This document shows positions 1-6,796 of a DNA stretch of 14,569 nt, piece by piece (within the stretch, counting starts at the first letter, position 1; each line of letters opens with the position of its first letter). The notes below the pieces were generated by a model. The model searched no databases. It was not told where the DNA came from and saw only the letters and a list, made by a program, of their open reading frames with translations. The position numbers and the translations under genes are program-made. The stretch is from an uncultured Lachnoanaerobaculum sp. (lineage in GTDB: Bacteria; Bacillota; Clostridia; Lachnospirales; Lachnospiraceae): assembly GCA_937925515.1 (NCBI GenBank), contig CALALP010000039.1, forward strand, positions 1-14,569, read 5' to 3'.

Positions 1-826
1 TAATATTTTTATAGGAAATCTTCTTATAGTTGGTTGATAAAGGCTTAAGTGTTTTCTTATTGGAATCACTAATCCTTTCTATAATTCTTTCTTTTGTATA
101 GTCTTTTCCAAGTACATTTTCCTTTGTGCGTGTAAATCTGCCGCTATCTTTTTTATCCTTATGTCTGAAAGAAAGATATTTACCGATTTTTATTTCATAA
201 CCAAAATCTTCCATAGCTTTTAGAAATTCATCAAAGGTATTTGCTTTAAGTATAGCTTTATCAATAGCTATTTGAAGCTTATTTTTCCAAGAATTTCCTT
301 CCTTAAATTCAGCATATTCCTTATAGTTTTTTCCATTCCTAAAGTAGCGATTTTTAAATCTTTTATAATTTTCATCTATGACACTAAGCCCATTTTCCCT
401 GCATAAATCATCACTTATTTTTCTAATTTTATGATAAGTTCTTTTATTACTCTGATAGGCTTTTCCTGTTTCAAAGCTTACATTATTAAATATAATATGA
501 TTGTGTACATGACCTTTACCTATATGAGTGGTAAGCACATATTCATACTTTCCTTGTAAGACTCTCTCACTTAAATCTAGGCCTATCTGATGTGCCGTTT
601 GGGGAGTAGTTTCTTTTGGAGCAAATGCTTGAATTAGATGTCTTGCTAAGATTTCTGCTTTAGAATTACACTCTCTTTTTGTCTGTTCGAACTCAAGATG
701 AGCTGTTTTAGGATTACAAGCAAATGAAGAAATTAGGATTTGTTCATCAGTTTTATCTTCATTCATAATGTAATCCAGAGCCAAATATAATGTCTTTTCG
801 ATAGGGTGAATCTTAGTAACAGCCAT
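1..826 (-). CDS. Relaxase/mobilization nuclease (VirD2/MobA-like), 3' end cut by window edge
   Basis: The minus-strand frame is open from the ATG at 826 to the left edge, giving 275 codons and no stop. The N-terminal domain of this family nicks oriT and stays covalently attached to the DNA strand to be transferred. Visible signatures are a candidate catalytic tyrosine in LALDYI (Tyr19) and the metal-binding histidine cluster HIGKGHVHNHIIFNN (residues 101-115; His106, His108, His110), which matches motif III of the Relaxase family (PF03432). The start codon overlaps the mobC stop (TAATG, one shared base), so the two genes are translationally coupled. The C-terminal part is outside the window, so a fused primase or helicase region cannot be judged. 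Family identification is confident; the precise MOB class (probably MOBP) is inference. Confidence 0.88.
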   Translation of the reverse strand, partial: MAVTKIHPIEKTLYLALDYIMNEDKTDEQILISSFACNPKTAHLEFEQTKRECNSKAEILARHLIQAFAPKETTPQTAHQIGLDLSERVLQGKYEYVLTTHIGKGHVHNHIIFNNVSFETGKAYQSNKRTYHKIRKISDDLCRENGLSVIDENYKRFKNRYFRNGKNYKEYAEFKEGNSWKNKLQIAIDKAILKANTFDEFLKAMEDFGYEIKIGKYLSFRHKDKKDSGRFTRTKENVLGKDYTKERIIERISDSNKKTLKPLSTNYKKISYKNI

Positions 827-1194
827 TATACTTTCTCCGGATTTAGTGTGCCTATGTTACTTAATTTATAAAAATTTTTACGCAGAGAGTAGATAGCTTT
901 TCCTTGCTCTATAAGTAGCTTTCTAATATCATTTATGTCATCTTTATAGATAACACCTGTCTGATTTATTCTTTTTGCAATCTGATTAATGTTGCCTGTT
1001 ATTCTTCCAATACTTGCAGACATTTTTCTAAACATACTCATATCTAGTACAAAAATGTGCCTTTCCAAGATACACTTCATAATAAACTGACGCAGGCTTT
1101 TACAATTTGATAGCTTATATTTTTTTTCTAAAACTTTAAGTTCATCATCTGAAAGCATCAAGTAAATGCCATTATTTCTTGTTCTGTTTGCCAT
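826..1194 (-). CDS. mobC: MobC-like relaxosome accessory protein
   Basis: This 122-residue protein fits the bacterial mobilisation protein MobC family (PF05713). The N-terminal half (about residues 10-45) looks like a ribbon-helix-helix DNA-binding segment. The C-terminal half holds the family-typical stretch IGRITGNINQIAKRINQTG (about residues 63-81), matching the usual 'iG.NlNQiAr..N' signature. MobC proteins bind oriT, help melt it and recruit the relaxase. A GGAGG ribosome binding site lies about 7 bases upstream of the ATG (its complement CCTCC is at about 1201-1205). The gene overlaps the relaxase start by one base. The putative oriT lies just upstream of this operon, the usual arrangement. 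Confidence 0.8.
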   Translation of the reverse strand: MANRTRNNGIYLMLSDDELKVLEKKYKLSNCKSLRQFIMKCILERHIFVLDMSMFRKMSASIGRITGNINQIAKRINQTGVIYKDDINDIRKLLIEQGKAIYSLRKNFYKLSNIGTLNPEKV

Positions 1195-1238
1195 ATAAAA
1201 CCTCCAATCTATTTTCTAAATTTATAATTATAATAAAG

Positions 1239-1284
1239 AAAAAACCTGCAAAATAAGCTCTCAGAACTTAATTTACAGGTTTTT
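1239..1284. terminator. Hairpin with A/T flanks upstream of mobC (possible bidirectional terminator)
   Basis: AAAAACCTG at 1240-1248 pairs perfectly with CAGGTTTTT at 1276-1284 around a 27-base loop. The flanking A and T runs would give U-rich tails on either strand. The loop is long for an intrinsic terminator. It sits between the mob operon and oriT, so it could insulate the mob genes or be part of the relaxosome region. Confidence 0.4.
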
Positions 1285-1397
1285 GTTTGCTATATTTCTT
1301 GTTAGAAATCTCCTGTTAAGAGATAAAATGTTTATCTGAATACAAAGCTATTTTATCATTTTTAAGATATAAGTTCAATGGTATACAATAAAAAAAT

Positions 1398-1508
1398 CAG
1401 GGGTTTGGGGATATTCCCCAACAAGCAAAATGGACGAAACAAAACATCTTCTTGATAGTTGTATTCGTCCATTTTTTTCGTAAGTGTATATGCACTTACT
1501 GTGCTTGC
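1398..1508. other. Putative origin of transfer (oriT) with three inverted repeats
   Basis: Three perfect inverted repeats sit within about 100 non-coding bases next to mobC/relaxase. They are TTGGGGA/TCCCCAA (1405-1411 and 1415-1421), AAAATGGACGAA/TTCGTCCATTTT (1427-1438 and 1464-1475), and GTAAGTG/CACTTAC (1480-1486 and 1493-1499). The last is followed by GTGCTTGC (1501-1508). Clustered hairpins directly upstream of a mobC-relaxase operon are the expected layout of an oriT. The exact nick site cannot be assigned from sequence alone. The rest of the non-coding stretch 1195-1655 holds the hairpin at 1239-1284 and no recognisable gene. Confidence 0.55.
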
Positions 1509-1655
1509 TATTTATTCCCACCACTAGTATGGTAAAAATTAGTAAGTTGATTATTCACCAATAATTATAGTAATACAAGTAACATTTATGTTAGATATAA
1601 AATTATCTATATTTAAATCAAACATAGATTAACTATAAAAGTTATAAAAAAAGTG

Positions 1656-1684
1656 TTGAAAAAATCTAAAAATTGTGCTACTAT
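1656..1684 (+). promoter_or_regulatory. Sigma-A type promoter with extended -10, start of the CIS locus
   Basis: TTGAAA (1656-1661) is followed after exactly 17 bases by TACTAT (1679-1684). A TGC immediately before the -10 box makes it an extended -10. Transcription would begin near 1691, a few bases before the AGGGG ribosome binding site at 1697-1701. The spacing supports the ATG at 1709 rather than the one at 1694 as the translation start. Confidence 0.7.
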
Positions 1685-1708
1685 TGACAATAGATGAGGG
1701 GTACACAT

Positions 1709-2767
1709 ATGAAAAGCAAAGTTATATTTTTTGCAATATTATTTTTGTTTTTGATTTATATACCTGTAAGAGCAAGTAGCGTGAAAAAAGTTAGCGAAAC
1801 AGTTTTCCTATTTGATTCAAGTGTTTCAATGGGTGAACCTGAAGTTAGTGGAAGGGTGAAATCATTAATAAATGATTTACTAAGTTCAGTACCTAAAGAG
1901 ATAAAAATAGGATATATTTCTTATAATACTGACATAATAGATGTTAAGGAAATTAGTGAAGATAGGGATAGCATAAGAGAAAAACTAGAAGCAAGTAGTT
2001 ATTTTGGATATTCAAATGCCGGAGCAGGGCTTAGTGAGGCACTTAATTTACTCCCACAGGGATGGAAGATTTTTTGGTTTTGCGACGGCGAGATAGATAT
2101 GAAAAGCAGTGAAGAGATAGAAACTTCTAAAAATAAATTTAATGAGGCACTGTTAAAAGCAAAAGAGCTTGGGATAGAGATAAATATATGTTCTTTTGAA
2201 AAAGAAAAAAGTGAGGCTTTATTATATTCTGCAAGTAGTGAAACTAAAGGGTTCTTACTGTTTAGCTCAGAATATACCAATACCCAAATGCAAGAGGAAA
2301 TACTAAAATCTCTTACTTATGAAGTAAAGCTTAAAGTAAAAGTTTCATATAATGAAACTAGTAGTAAACTAAGTATAGAAGCTGAACTTATAGATGATGA
2401 AAATAAGAATGTACTATCAGATATAGCAAATGATTACAGTGATTGGAAGTTTAATATATCAGGAAAAGAGTATAAGGCAGAATATTTAAATGGAGAGCTA
2501 AGGACAGAAATAGAAATAGACCATGCTGATGAAGTTTACAGTATAAACTTAGTGCCACCTGAGAATAAGAAAAGTTTGTATAACATAAAAGATAATGAAA
2601 AAAATATAAGTCTTATACCTTATAATAATGAAAAGTCTGAAACGGAAAAAGAAGTTCAAGAGAAAAAAGAAGTTAGCAAAGAAAAGTATTACAATTCAAA
2701 GGTTATTTTTTTACATTGTGTTAATTACACTTATCTTAATAAGTATAATTATATTTATCATATATAA
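1709..2767 (+). CDS. Secreted/membrane von Willebrand factor A domain protein, N-terminal part (frameshifted)
   Basis: The start at 1709 is preferred because GAGGGG ends 7 bases upstream; an in-frame ATG at 1694 would leave almost no leader. Residues 1-22 form a signal peptide or anchor (Lys-rich start, hydrophobic core, then VRASS). A vWA domain follows, with the MIDAS motif DSSVS (Asp36, Ser38, Ser40) and a second acidic site in FCDGE (Asp126). Residues about 205-305 look like a beta-rich domain, followed by a Lys/Glu-rich linker. The frame then ends in 27 low-quality residues after a T7 tract at 2706-2712. Dropping one T continues it into a transmembrane helix and a C-terminal domain that end at 3206, about 498 residues in all. 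vWA proteins usually act in metal-dependent protein binding or assembly. As first gene of the locus it may scaffold or regulate the CIS (inference). Confidence 0.7.
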   Translation: MKSKVIFFAILFLFLIYIPVRASSVKKVSETVFLFDSSVSMGEPEVSGRVKSLINDLLSSVPKEIKIGYISYNTDIIDVKEISEDRDSIREKLEASSYFGYSNAGAGLSEALNLLPQGWKIFWFCDGEIDMKSSEEIETSKNKFNEALLKAKELGIEINICSFEKEKSEALLYSASSETKGFLLFSSEYTNTQMQEEILKSLTYEVKLKVKVSYNETSSKLSIEAELIDDENKNVLSDIANDYSDWKFNISGKEYKAEYLNGELRTEIEIDHADEVYSINLVPPENKKSLYNIKDNEKNISLIPYNNEKSETEKEVQEKKEVSKEKYYNSKVIFLHCVNYTYLNKYNYIYHI

Positions 2768-3206
2768 GAAGAATGGAAAGAAATTAGAAAAAAAGATTAA
2801 TCCTAAAAGTGGTGTTGATAAGAATAGAATCTTGATTGAAGATAAAAATGTAGATAACTTAGGAAAACTTAAGATATATGTGATTAAGGAAAAAGAGAAT
2901 TTATATACACCTATAACTTTCCTACTTTCAGGAATAGATATTAGAAATGGTATTTCCTTTTTTGAAATTTTAGAAGCAAGGTCAGATATAAAAGGAAAGA
3001 ATGAAAGATTTGTATTAGCAGCTAAAGGCATTATCTTTACTGTATCAGAAAATAAAGAGTTAGTTATTTCAAACAAGGGAAGTGCTGACATTTTTATAGA
3101 TGATGAAAAAGTTACTGATAGAGAATTTAATATAGCTTTAAAAGCCAAGTTTTCAGTTTTACTTTGTGGTAATAGTTATGAGTATGATATTCATTATATA
3201 TTTTAA
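2628..3206 (+). CDS. C-terminal part of the vWA protein in the shifted frame (membrane helix plus soluble domain)
   Basis: This frame opens at an ATG at 2628 that has no ribosome binding site and lies inside the upstream gene. Real protein probably begins only near 2713, where FYIVLITLILISIIIFIIYK forms a clear membrane helix followed by KKNGKKLEKK, a cytoplasmic stop-transfer sequence. The last 100 or so residues are a small beta-rich domain ending in ...YEYDIHYIF. The segment NKGSADIFIDDEKV faintly recalls the second half of an FHA fold, without FHA signature residues. It is best read as the end of the vWA protein, separated from it by one base in the T7 run. The full protein would then have an outside vWA domain, one membrane helix and an inside domain. 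A separate protein made by internal initiation is possible but unsupported. Confidence 0.6.
   Translation: MKSLKRKKKFKRKKKLAKKSITIQRLFFYIVLITLILISIIIFIIYKKNGKKLEKKINPKSGVDKNRILIEDKNVDNLGKLKIYVIKEKENLYTPITFLLSGIDIRNGISFFEILEARSDIKGKNERFVLAAKGIIFTVSENKELVISNKGSADIFIDDEKVTDREFNIALKAKFSVLLCGNSYEYDIHYIF
2706..2712 (+). other. T7 homopolymer at the vWA frame break
   Basis: The coding frame of the N-terminal part and that of the C-terminal part meet at this T7 run. With six Ts the reading is ...NSKVIFYIVLITLIL..., a seamless membrane helix. With seven the first frame ends at 2767. The tract is either a slippage site, a fixed mutation or a base-calling error. Confidence 0.65.
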
Positions 3207-3246
3207 TGGTATCAATAAAGATAATTATAAGTTTTTTTACAATAGA

Positions 3247-3276
3247 TTGCAGTTTCAAAGTTTTAAGACATAGAAT
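3247..3276 (+). promoter_or_regulatory. Weak candidate promoter upstream of tssB-like gene
   Basis: TTGCAG (3247-3252) and TAGAAT (3271-3276) are separated by 18 bases, about 60 bases before the tssB-like start. The -10 box is good and the -35 box poor. The only other option for this gene is readthrough from the vWA gene. Confidence 0.25.
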
Positions 3277-3287
3277 ATATTAGATAA

Positions 3288-3307
3288 TAAAACCTTAACA
3301 GGTTTTA
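3288..3307 (+). promoter_or_regulatory. Perfect 7-bp hairpin in the leader of the tssB-like gene
   Basis: TAAAACC (3288-3294), a six-base loop and GGTTTTA (3301-3307) form a perfect stem ending 16 bases before the ribosome binding site TTGGAGG (3324-3330). It lacks a strong U tail, so it is more likely a leader structure than a full terminator of the vWA gene. Confidence 0.35.
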
Positions 3308-3335
3308 CTTATAAAAAATAATGTTGGAGGCAGAA

Positions 3336-3539
3336 ATGGCAGAAGATGTAATAAGACAGACTAACCGAACCATAATTTTAGAAGAGATAAATCCTGAGAA
3401 ACTGAATTTACTGACACTTGTAGGAGATGTCAGAGGTAATGACAGTTTAAGTGATGACAAGATTAAGGAAATAAATGAGGCACTATTAGTAAAGAGTTTT
3501 GATGATTTTTTAGTTAAGTTTGATCCGACAGTATATTAA
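3336..3539 (+). pseudogene. tssB: TssB/VipA-like small sheath protein, N-terminal fragment
   Basis: TTGGAGG at 3324-3330 fixes the start at the ATG at 3336; an upstream in-frame ATG at 3321 overlaps the ribosome binding site. The 67 residues follow the TssB plan: a hydrophobic strand LNLLTLVGDVRG (compare the conserved '...vLgDfsG' strand), then LVKSFDDFLVKFDP (compare 'v.rdnFdevl....P'). Translation stops at TAA (3537-3539). The same frame continues with protein-like sequence, FFNATTQKIVYAKEKPAGVPEG, to about 3605 and then stops again at 3615-3617. The rest of TssB appears to lie inverted just downstream. TssB and TssC interlock to form the contractile sheath, so a truncated TssB should not assemble one. 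The TssB call rests on motif pattern and position next to a TssC-like gene. Confidence 0.6.
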
Positions 3540-3568
3540 TTTTTCAATGCAACTACACAAAAAATAGT

Positions 3569-4111
3569 TTATGCAAAAGAAAAGCCTGCCGGAGTGCCTG
3601 AGGGTATGCTAAGATAACTATTTCCGTCATCATTTAGGGCATCATAATCATCTTCCAAAGCTTCTATAAGTCCGGCATTGGTATTTTCAGCAAGACTTTT
3701 AAGAGGAGCTAACTCCTGCTTAGGAGCTTCTATTACCTTAAGTTCTCCTGTATCTGACATTGTAAGCATTCCAAGTGCTATTGCCTCTTGATTGCTGTTA
3801 TCCTTACTTTCTCCAAGTAGTAGTCTTGTTTTTATATCTGATATAGCAAGTGGTATCATTGCCATTAAGTTTTGATAATTGGAACTTGCCTCTTCAAACA
3901 TCGAATTAAGTTTATCTCCCAAGTCAAGCTTATGAGGATCTCCGTCATCAAGTTTTGCATACTCTCCATAAGTATACTGTAATTCTTTTCTTACCTGCTT
4001 AATATCTTCCATAACTTTGCTTGGTGAAATCATATCAGTAAGTTTTTCAAACTTGAAATCAGCATTTATTATACCTTGACTTCTTTTAGTTTCAACCAAA
4101 GTCATAAGCAT
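3569..4111 (-). pseudogene. tssB: C-terminal part of the TssB-like protein, in inverted orientation
   Basis: This minus-strand frame is real coding sequence: its codon use matches the plus-strand neighbours, and no long plus-strand frame exists here. It has no ribosome binding site before its first ATG, and the frame is open upstream to about 4147 (reading HLNAHNDFLKM...), so it is not a stand-alone gene. NADFKFEKLTDMISPSKV followed by a helical stretch ending ...RKEL matches the second half of TssB ('v.L.F.sl.DF.Pe.V..qv..l..Ll'), which is exactly the half missing from the fragment at 3336-3539. It adds an acidic tail, ...EALEDDYDALNDDGN. Real coding probably ends near 3620; the last residues before the TAA at 3569-3571 are read antisense to the 5' fragment. 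The segment, about 3606-4130, therefore looks inverted relative to the rest of the gene. Confidence 0.6.
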
Positions 4112-4211
4112 TTTTAAAAAATCATTATGAGCATTTAAGTGTATTTATGTTAAGCAACTTGTAGTAAGAACATTTTGTCCACTTAGTGGTACTGTACAGA
4201 CACAGATAGAT

Positions 4212-5510
4212 GTGAAAAGAGAGGTTGATAACTACAACACATACTTAGAGTTTTATAAAAATGCAAAAGATGATTTTATAAAAGTTGTAAAGCCTTTAGC
4301 AGAAAAAATACTTGGAGTATGGGCATTTTTTGAGCAGTATCCTAAGTATATAAAAGGAATGCGACCTGAGCTTTTAATAGCAAATGTAAAAAATGAGTTT
4401 GCAGCCAATAGTATTAATCTTCCTAAACTTGAAACCTATCTTAATACAGTAAATGAGAAAAATGATTATACAAATACAGTATGGTATGCAATAGTTCCTT
4501 CAGTTTCACTTGATGAAAAGTCAAAAATGGAGGTAAAAAGGGAGAGATTTAAGGGAAATGTAAATGTCATAAAAAGTGATGCTACAAGTGTGGAATCACT
4601 CACAAGAGTTGCAGAAAGTTTTAAGAAGTTTGGTGTGCAGTGTTTCTTTAGTTATGAAACAGGAGATAAGACTACATTTAACAGTATGGCAACTACCGGA
4701 GTAGGATTTTTTGATGATAGATGTGCATCTTTAAGTGGAAAACCTTATTCAGAGTATCTTATCCCTTGTGTACCTAATTTTACAGTTATACCTAAGGATA
4801 AATCCGGCGTAACATTAGATAATAAGATGTTTATAAATGAAAATGATGCAGCCCAACTTTCTAAGGAAAAAGAAGACATAATGAAACTTTGGATTGACGG
4901 TATTTACATAGGTGGAGCTTATGTAGGAGCAGGGTTTGTGGCGGCTTGTCAGTCCCCTGAATACTTAAAAGAAAACTTTAAAAAGAATGTTGATACAGAT
5001 TTTCCGGGAGTGAGGTTTGACATTGAATTAAAAAATAATTCGCTTATTGTACATACTACAATGTCAAAGGAGATTACAGGATTTACAAACAGTGTAAAAG
5101 ATGACATTAACAGGAGAGGTTTCGGCTTTGTATTTTCTTCTGAGAATGCTGTATTTAATGGAGAGCATATAAACCATATAATGGTATATAAAGCTAGAAA
5201 TCTAAAACTTCTTAATGGAAACTATGAACCTATATATAAGACTCAGACTGCCAACTATATAGAAAGAGTACTTAGACATGCAACAGGAGATTTTAAAGAG
5301 GAGAATATAGAAAAATTCTTTTCTACTAATCCGTCAAGTACAAAAAGCAGGTGGCTAGCAAAGAAAGATTGTGTAAATGCCATTATTGCAAGTGGAGATG
5401 AAATAACCTACAACATAGACAAATTAGCCGGTCTATGTACCATAGAGCTTTCCTTTAATGGAAGCATAAAAGAAATAGAAGTACCTATTAATAAGACGAC
5501 AAGTAATTAG
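4212..5510 (+). CDS. tssC: TssC/VipB-like large sheath protein, start region disrupted
   Basis: The 432 residues from GTG at 4212 resemble the large subunit of contractile sheaths. Length, position after a TssB-like gene and segments such as NTVWYAIVPSVSL and YLIPCVPNFTVIPKDKSG fit that family, but identity is too low for certainty by eye. No ribosome binding site precedes the GTG. The same frame is open back to a TGA at 4128-4130 and reads VKQLVVRTFCPLSGTVQTQID before the GTG, which looks like genuine N-terminal protein. The authentic start was probably near 4149 or earlier, and its ATG and ribosome binding site seem to have been lost or moved with the inverted segment at about 3606-4130. 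The gene body has no stop or frameshift. In the present arrangement translation of the sheath protein is doubtful. Confidence 0.6.
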   Translation: MKREVDNYNTYLEFYKNAKDDFIKVVKPLAEKILGVWAFFEQYPKYIKGMRPELLIANVKNEFAANSINLPKLETYLNTVNEKNDYTNTVWYAIVPSVSLDEKSKMEVKRERFKGNVNVIKSDATSVESLTRVAESFKKFGVQCFFSYETGDKTTFNSMATTGVGFFDDRCASLSGKPYSEYLIPCVPNFTVIPKDKSGVTLDNKMFINENDAAQLSKEKEDIMKLWIDGIYIGGAYVGAGFVAACQSPEYLKENFKKNVDTDFPGVRFDIELKNNSLIVHTTMSKEITGFTNSVKDDINRRGFGFVFSSENAVFNGEHINHIMVYKARNLKLLNGNYEPIYKTQTANYIERVLRHATGDFKEENIEKFFSTNPSSTKSRWLAKKDCVNAIIASGDEITYNIDKLAGLCTIELSFNGSIKEIEVPINKTTSN

Positions 5511-5627
5511 GTAACTAAAAACCAAAAGTAGTAGTTTAGTAGACATTAATTATTAAAATCATAGGTGCAGGCTTATTTGCTAATGATATTTTGTATACAA
5601 ATTTATGTAAGATAACATCTAAATGAT

Positions 5628-5655
5628 TTGTCGGAGTTTCTTGTTTTTATATATT
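5628..5655 (+). promoter_or_regulatory. Candidate promoter for the tube-gene pair
   Basis: TTGTCG (5628-5633) and TATATT (5650-5655) are spaced by 16 bases inside the 236-bp gap between the sheath and tube genes. The gap and the terminator after the second tube gene suggest that the pair is a separate transcript. The boxes match only moderately, so this is a guess. Confidence 0.3.
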
Positions 5656-5746
5656 TATTCGACTAATTATAAATGTAAGACCAAACTACTATCTAAAATG
5701 GTTTTAGAGTATAAATAATTTTAAAAAAAAATGGAGGTAAAAGTAG

Positions 5747-6172
5747 ATGGGAATAAGGTTTACTGTCGTTGGTTCGGAAACAGCAACATTTGATGAAAGA
5801 AGCATTACAAATATGGAATTTCTTTCAGAATCTCCAAAGGACTCAAATGCTAAAGCCACAGATTATGGGCTTGGAGTTAAAGTATGGGGAAAAGTTTTGT
5901 ATACAGTAGGTTCAGATTCTGATGATGTATTAAAACTTGCAAAGTGGTCTCAGATTCCGTCTGAAAATGCAGACTGTTATAGAAGTGCTGAGATAACAGT
6001 AGTATCAGCAGGGCAGGTAGTAAGAAAATATGTAATACCAAATGCTTTTGTAGTTGAATATAGTGAGAATGCAGATGATGTAAAAGGTACAGGAGAATTC
6101 TATATTCATATCAGACAGAAGAAAGACCAGAACCAAAGTGTATTAGTTGAAGGCGGATATAGTGGAGAATAG
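5747..6172 (+). CDS. Tube-like (Hcp-type) protein, first paralogue
   Basis: This 141-residue, beta-rich protein starts 9 bases after GGAGG. It is clearly paralogous to the next gene; the shared blocks include DSNA, NADCYR/NRDCYR, IPNAFVV/FPNAFVV and VLVEGGYS/VVVEGGYA. Length, predicted beta content, pairing and position directly after the sheath genes match the inner-tube proteins of contractile injection systems (Hcp, Pvc1/Pvc5). There is no signal peptide or membrane segment. I assign the tube role from context and general fold expectation rather than from an unmistakable motif. Alternatives are a tube-initiating or adaptor protein. Confidence 0.5.
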   Translation: MGIRFTVVGSETATFDERSITNMEFLSESPKDSNAKATDYGLGVKVWGKVLYTVGSDSDDVLKLAKWSQIPSENADCYRSAEITVVSAGQVVRKYVIPNAFVVEYSENADDVKGTGEFYIHIRQKKDQNQSVLVEGGYSGE

Positions 6173-6191
6173 GAAAAGGAGGAGATGAAAG

Positions 6192-6620
6192 ATGGCATAC
6201 AAAGTAAGAGTTGAAGGAAGTGAACCATTTGAGATAGCTAAGGAATGTATAACAAGCGTAGCACTTTCTACAGATATACCTATTGATTCAAATGCAAGAA
6301 CTAATGACGCAGGTGCAACAATGATAATAAAAGGAAAGATACTTACAGCCCTAGATGGAGATACGTTTGATTCAACAAGAAAAATGGGACTTTGGTCATT
6401 AGTACCTGCACAAAACAGGGATTGTTATAGAAAAGTAACCACAGAACAGATAGTGGCAGGTATAACAAAAAGAAAGTATGTATTTCCAAATGCCTTTGTA
6501 GTTTCCTATAAAGAGCGTCATGGAGATGAAGAGGGCGTAGGAACTTTTGAATTGGTAATTAAACAGAAAAAAGATAAAATGGCAGGTGTAGTAGTAGAAG
6601 GCGGATATGCTGCGGTATAA
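6192..6620 (+). CDS. Tube-like (Hcp-type) protein, second paralogue
   Basis: This 142-residue paralogue of the preceding gene starts 19 bases after its stop behind AGGAGG, so the two are co-transcribed. It keeps the same block order: an N-terminal strand beginning with a variable loop, DSNARTNDAG, the central CYRK block, PNAFVVSYKE and the C-terminal VVEGGY. Two tube paralogues in tandem recall eCIS loci, in which one forms the bulk of the tube and the other starts it, whereas a canonical T6SS has a single main Hcp. Which paralogue does which cannot be told here. A strong terminator follows immediately. Confidence 0.5.
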   Translation: MAYKVRVEGSEPFEIAKECITSVALSTDIPIDSNARTNDAGATMIIKGKILTALDGDTFDSTRKMGLWSLVPAQNRDCYRKVTTEQIVAGITKRKYVFPNAFVVSYKERHGDEEGVGTFELVIKQKKDKMAGVVVEGGYAAV

Positions 6621-6632
6621 ACCAGCCTAAGT

Positions 6633-6680
6633 AAGGTCAGGCTGTTTAGCATTTAGTTGTGCTTTTCAGTCTGACCTTTT
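6633..6680 (+). terminator. Intrinsic terminator after the tube genes, with a competing hairpin
   Basis: AAGGTCAGGCTG (6633-6644) pairs with CAGTCTGACCTT (6667-6678) over 12 positions with a single G-U wobble and a 22-base loop, followed by TT and AAAAT. An alternative stem, CAGCCT (6623-6628) with AGGCTG (6639-6644), uses the same left arm and would exclude the terminator stem. The layout would end the tube transcript here and partly separate it from the FHA genes. Confidence 0.65.
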
Positions 6681-6796
6681 AAAATATAAAAATTTATAGA
6701 TTTAAGGCTCATTACAAATATTTATGTAGATTTTAAAACATATACATATAGAGATGTATAAAAAATTAAATACGCTTAAATAAGGGAAATAACAGT

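Noticed and set aside
1999..2280. Minus-strand ORF opposite the vWA gene
   Set aside because: It is antisense to the vWA domain, has no ribosome binding site, and shows low-complexity Ser/Leu/Phe composition typical of a shadow frame.
2690..2720. Programmed ribosomal frameshift in the vWA gene
   Set aside because: The required shift is +1 across a T7 run. I see no rare codon or stop-codon stimulator and no clear downstream structure. Slippage mutation or sequencing error is simpler.
2711..3148. Minus-strand ORF of 145 codons opposite the vWA C-terminal part
   Set aside because: The plus-strand frame contains a coherent membrane helix and domain. The minus frame is its antisense, with Phe/Leu/Ser-rich composition and no ribosome binding site.
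3600..4150. Inverted repeats for a site-specific invertase at the borders of the flipped segment
   Set aside because: I compared the left border with the reverse complement of the right border and found only short matches (ATGCT; a gapped 13/16 match around 3639), which are expected by chance in AT-rich DNA. No recombinase gene is in the window.
5511..5746. Paired AGTAGTTT/AAACTACT (5530-5537 and 5683-5690) as an operator or long hairpin
   Set aside because: Only 8 bp with about 145 bases between the arms in AT-rich DNA; not distinguishable from chance.
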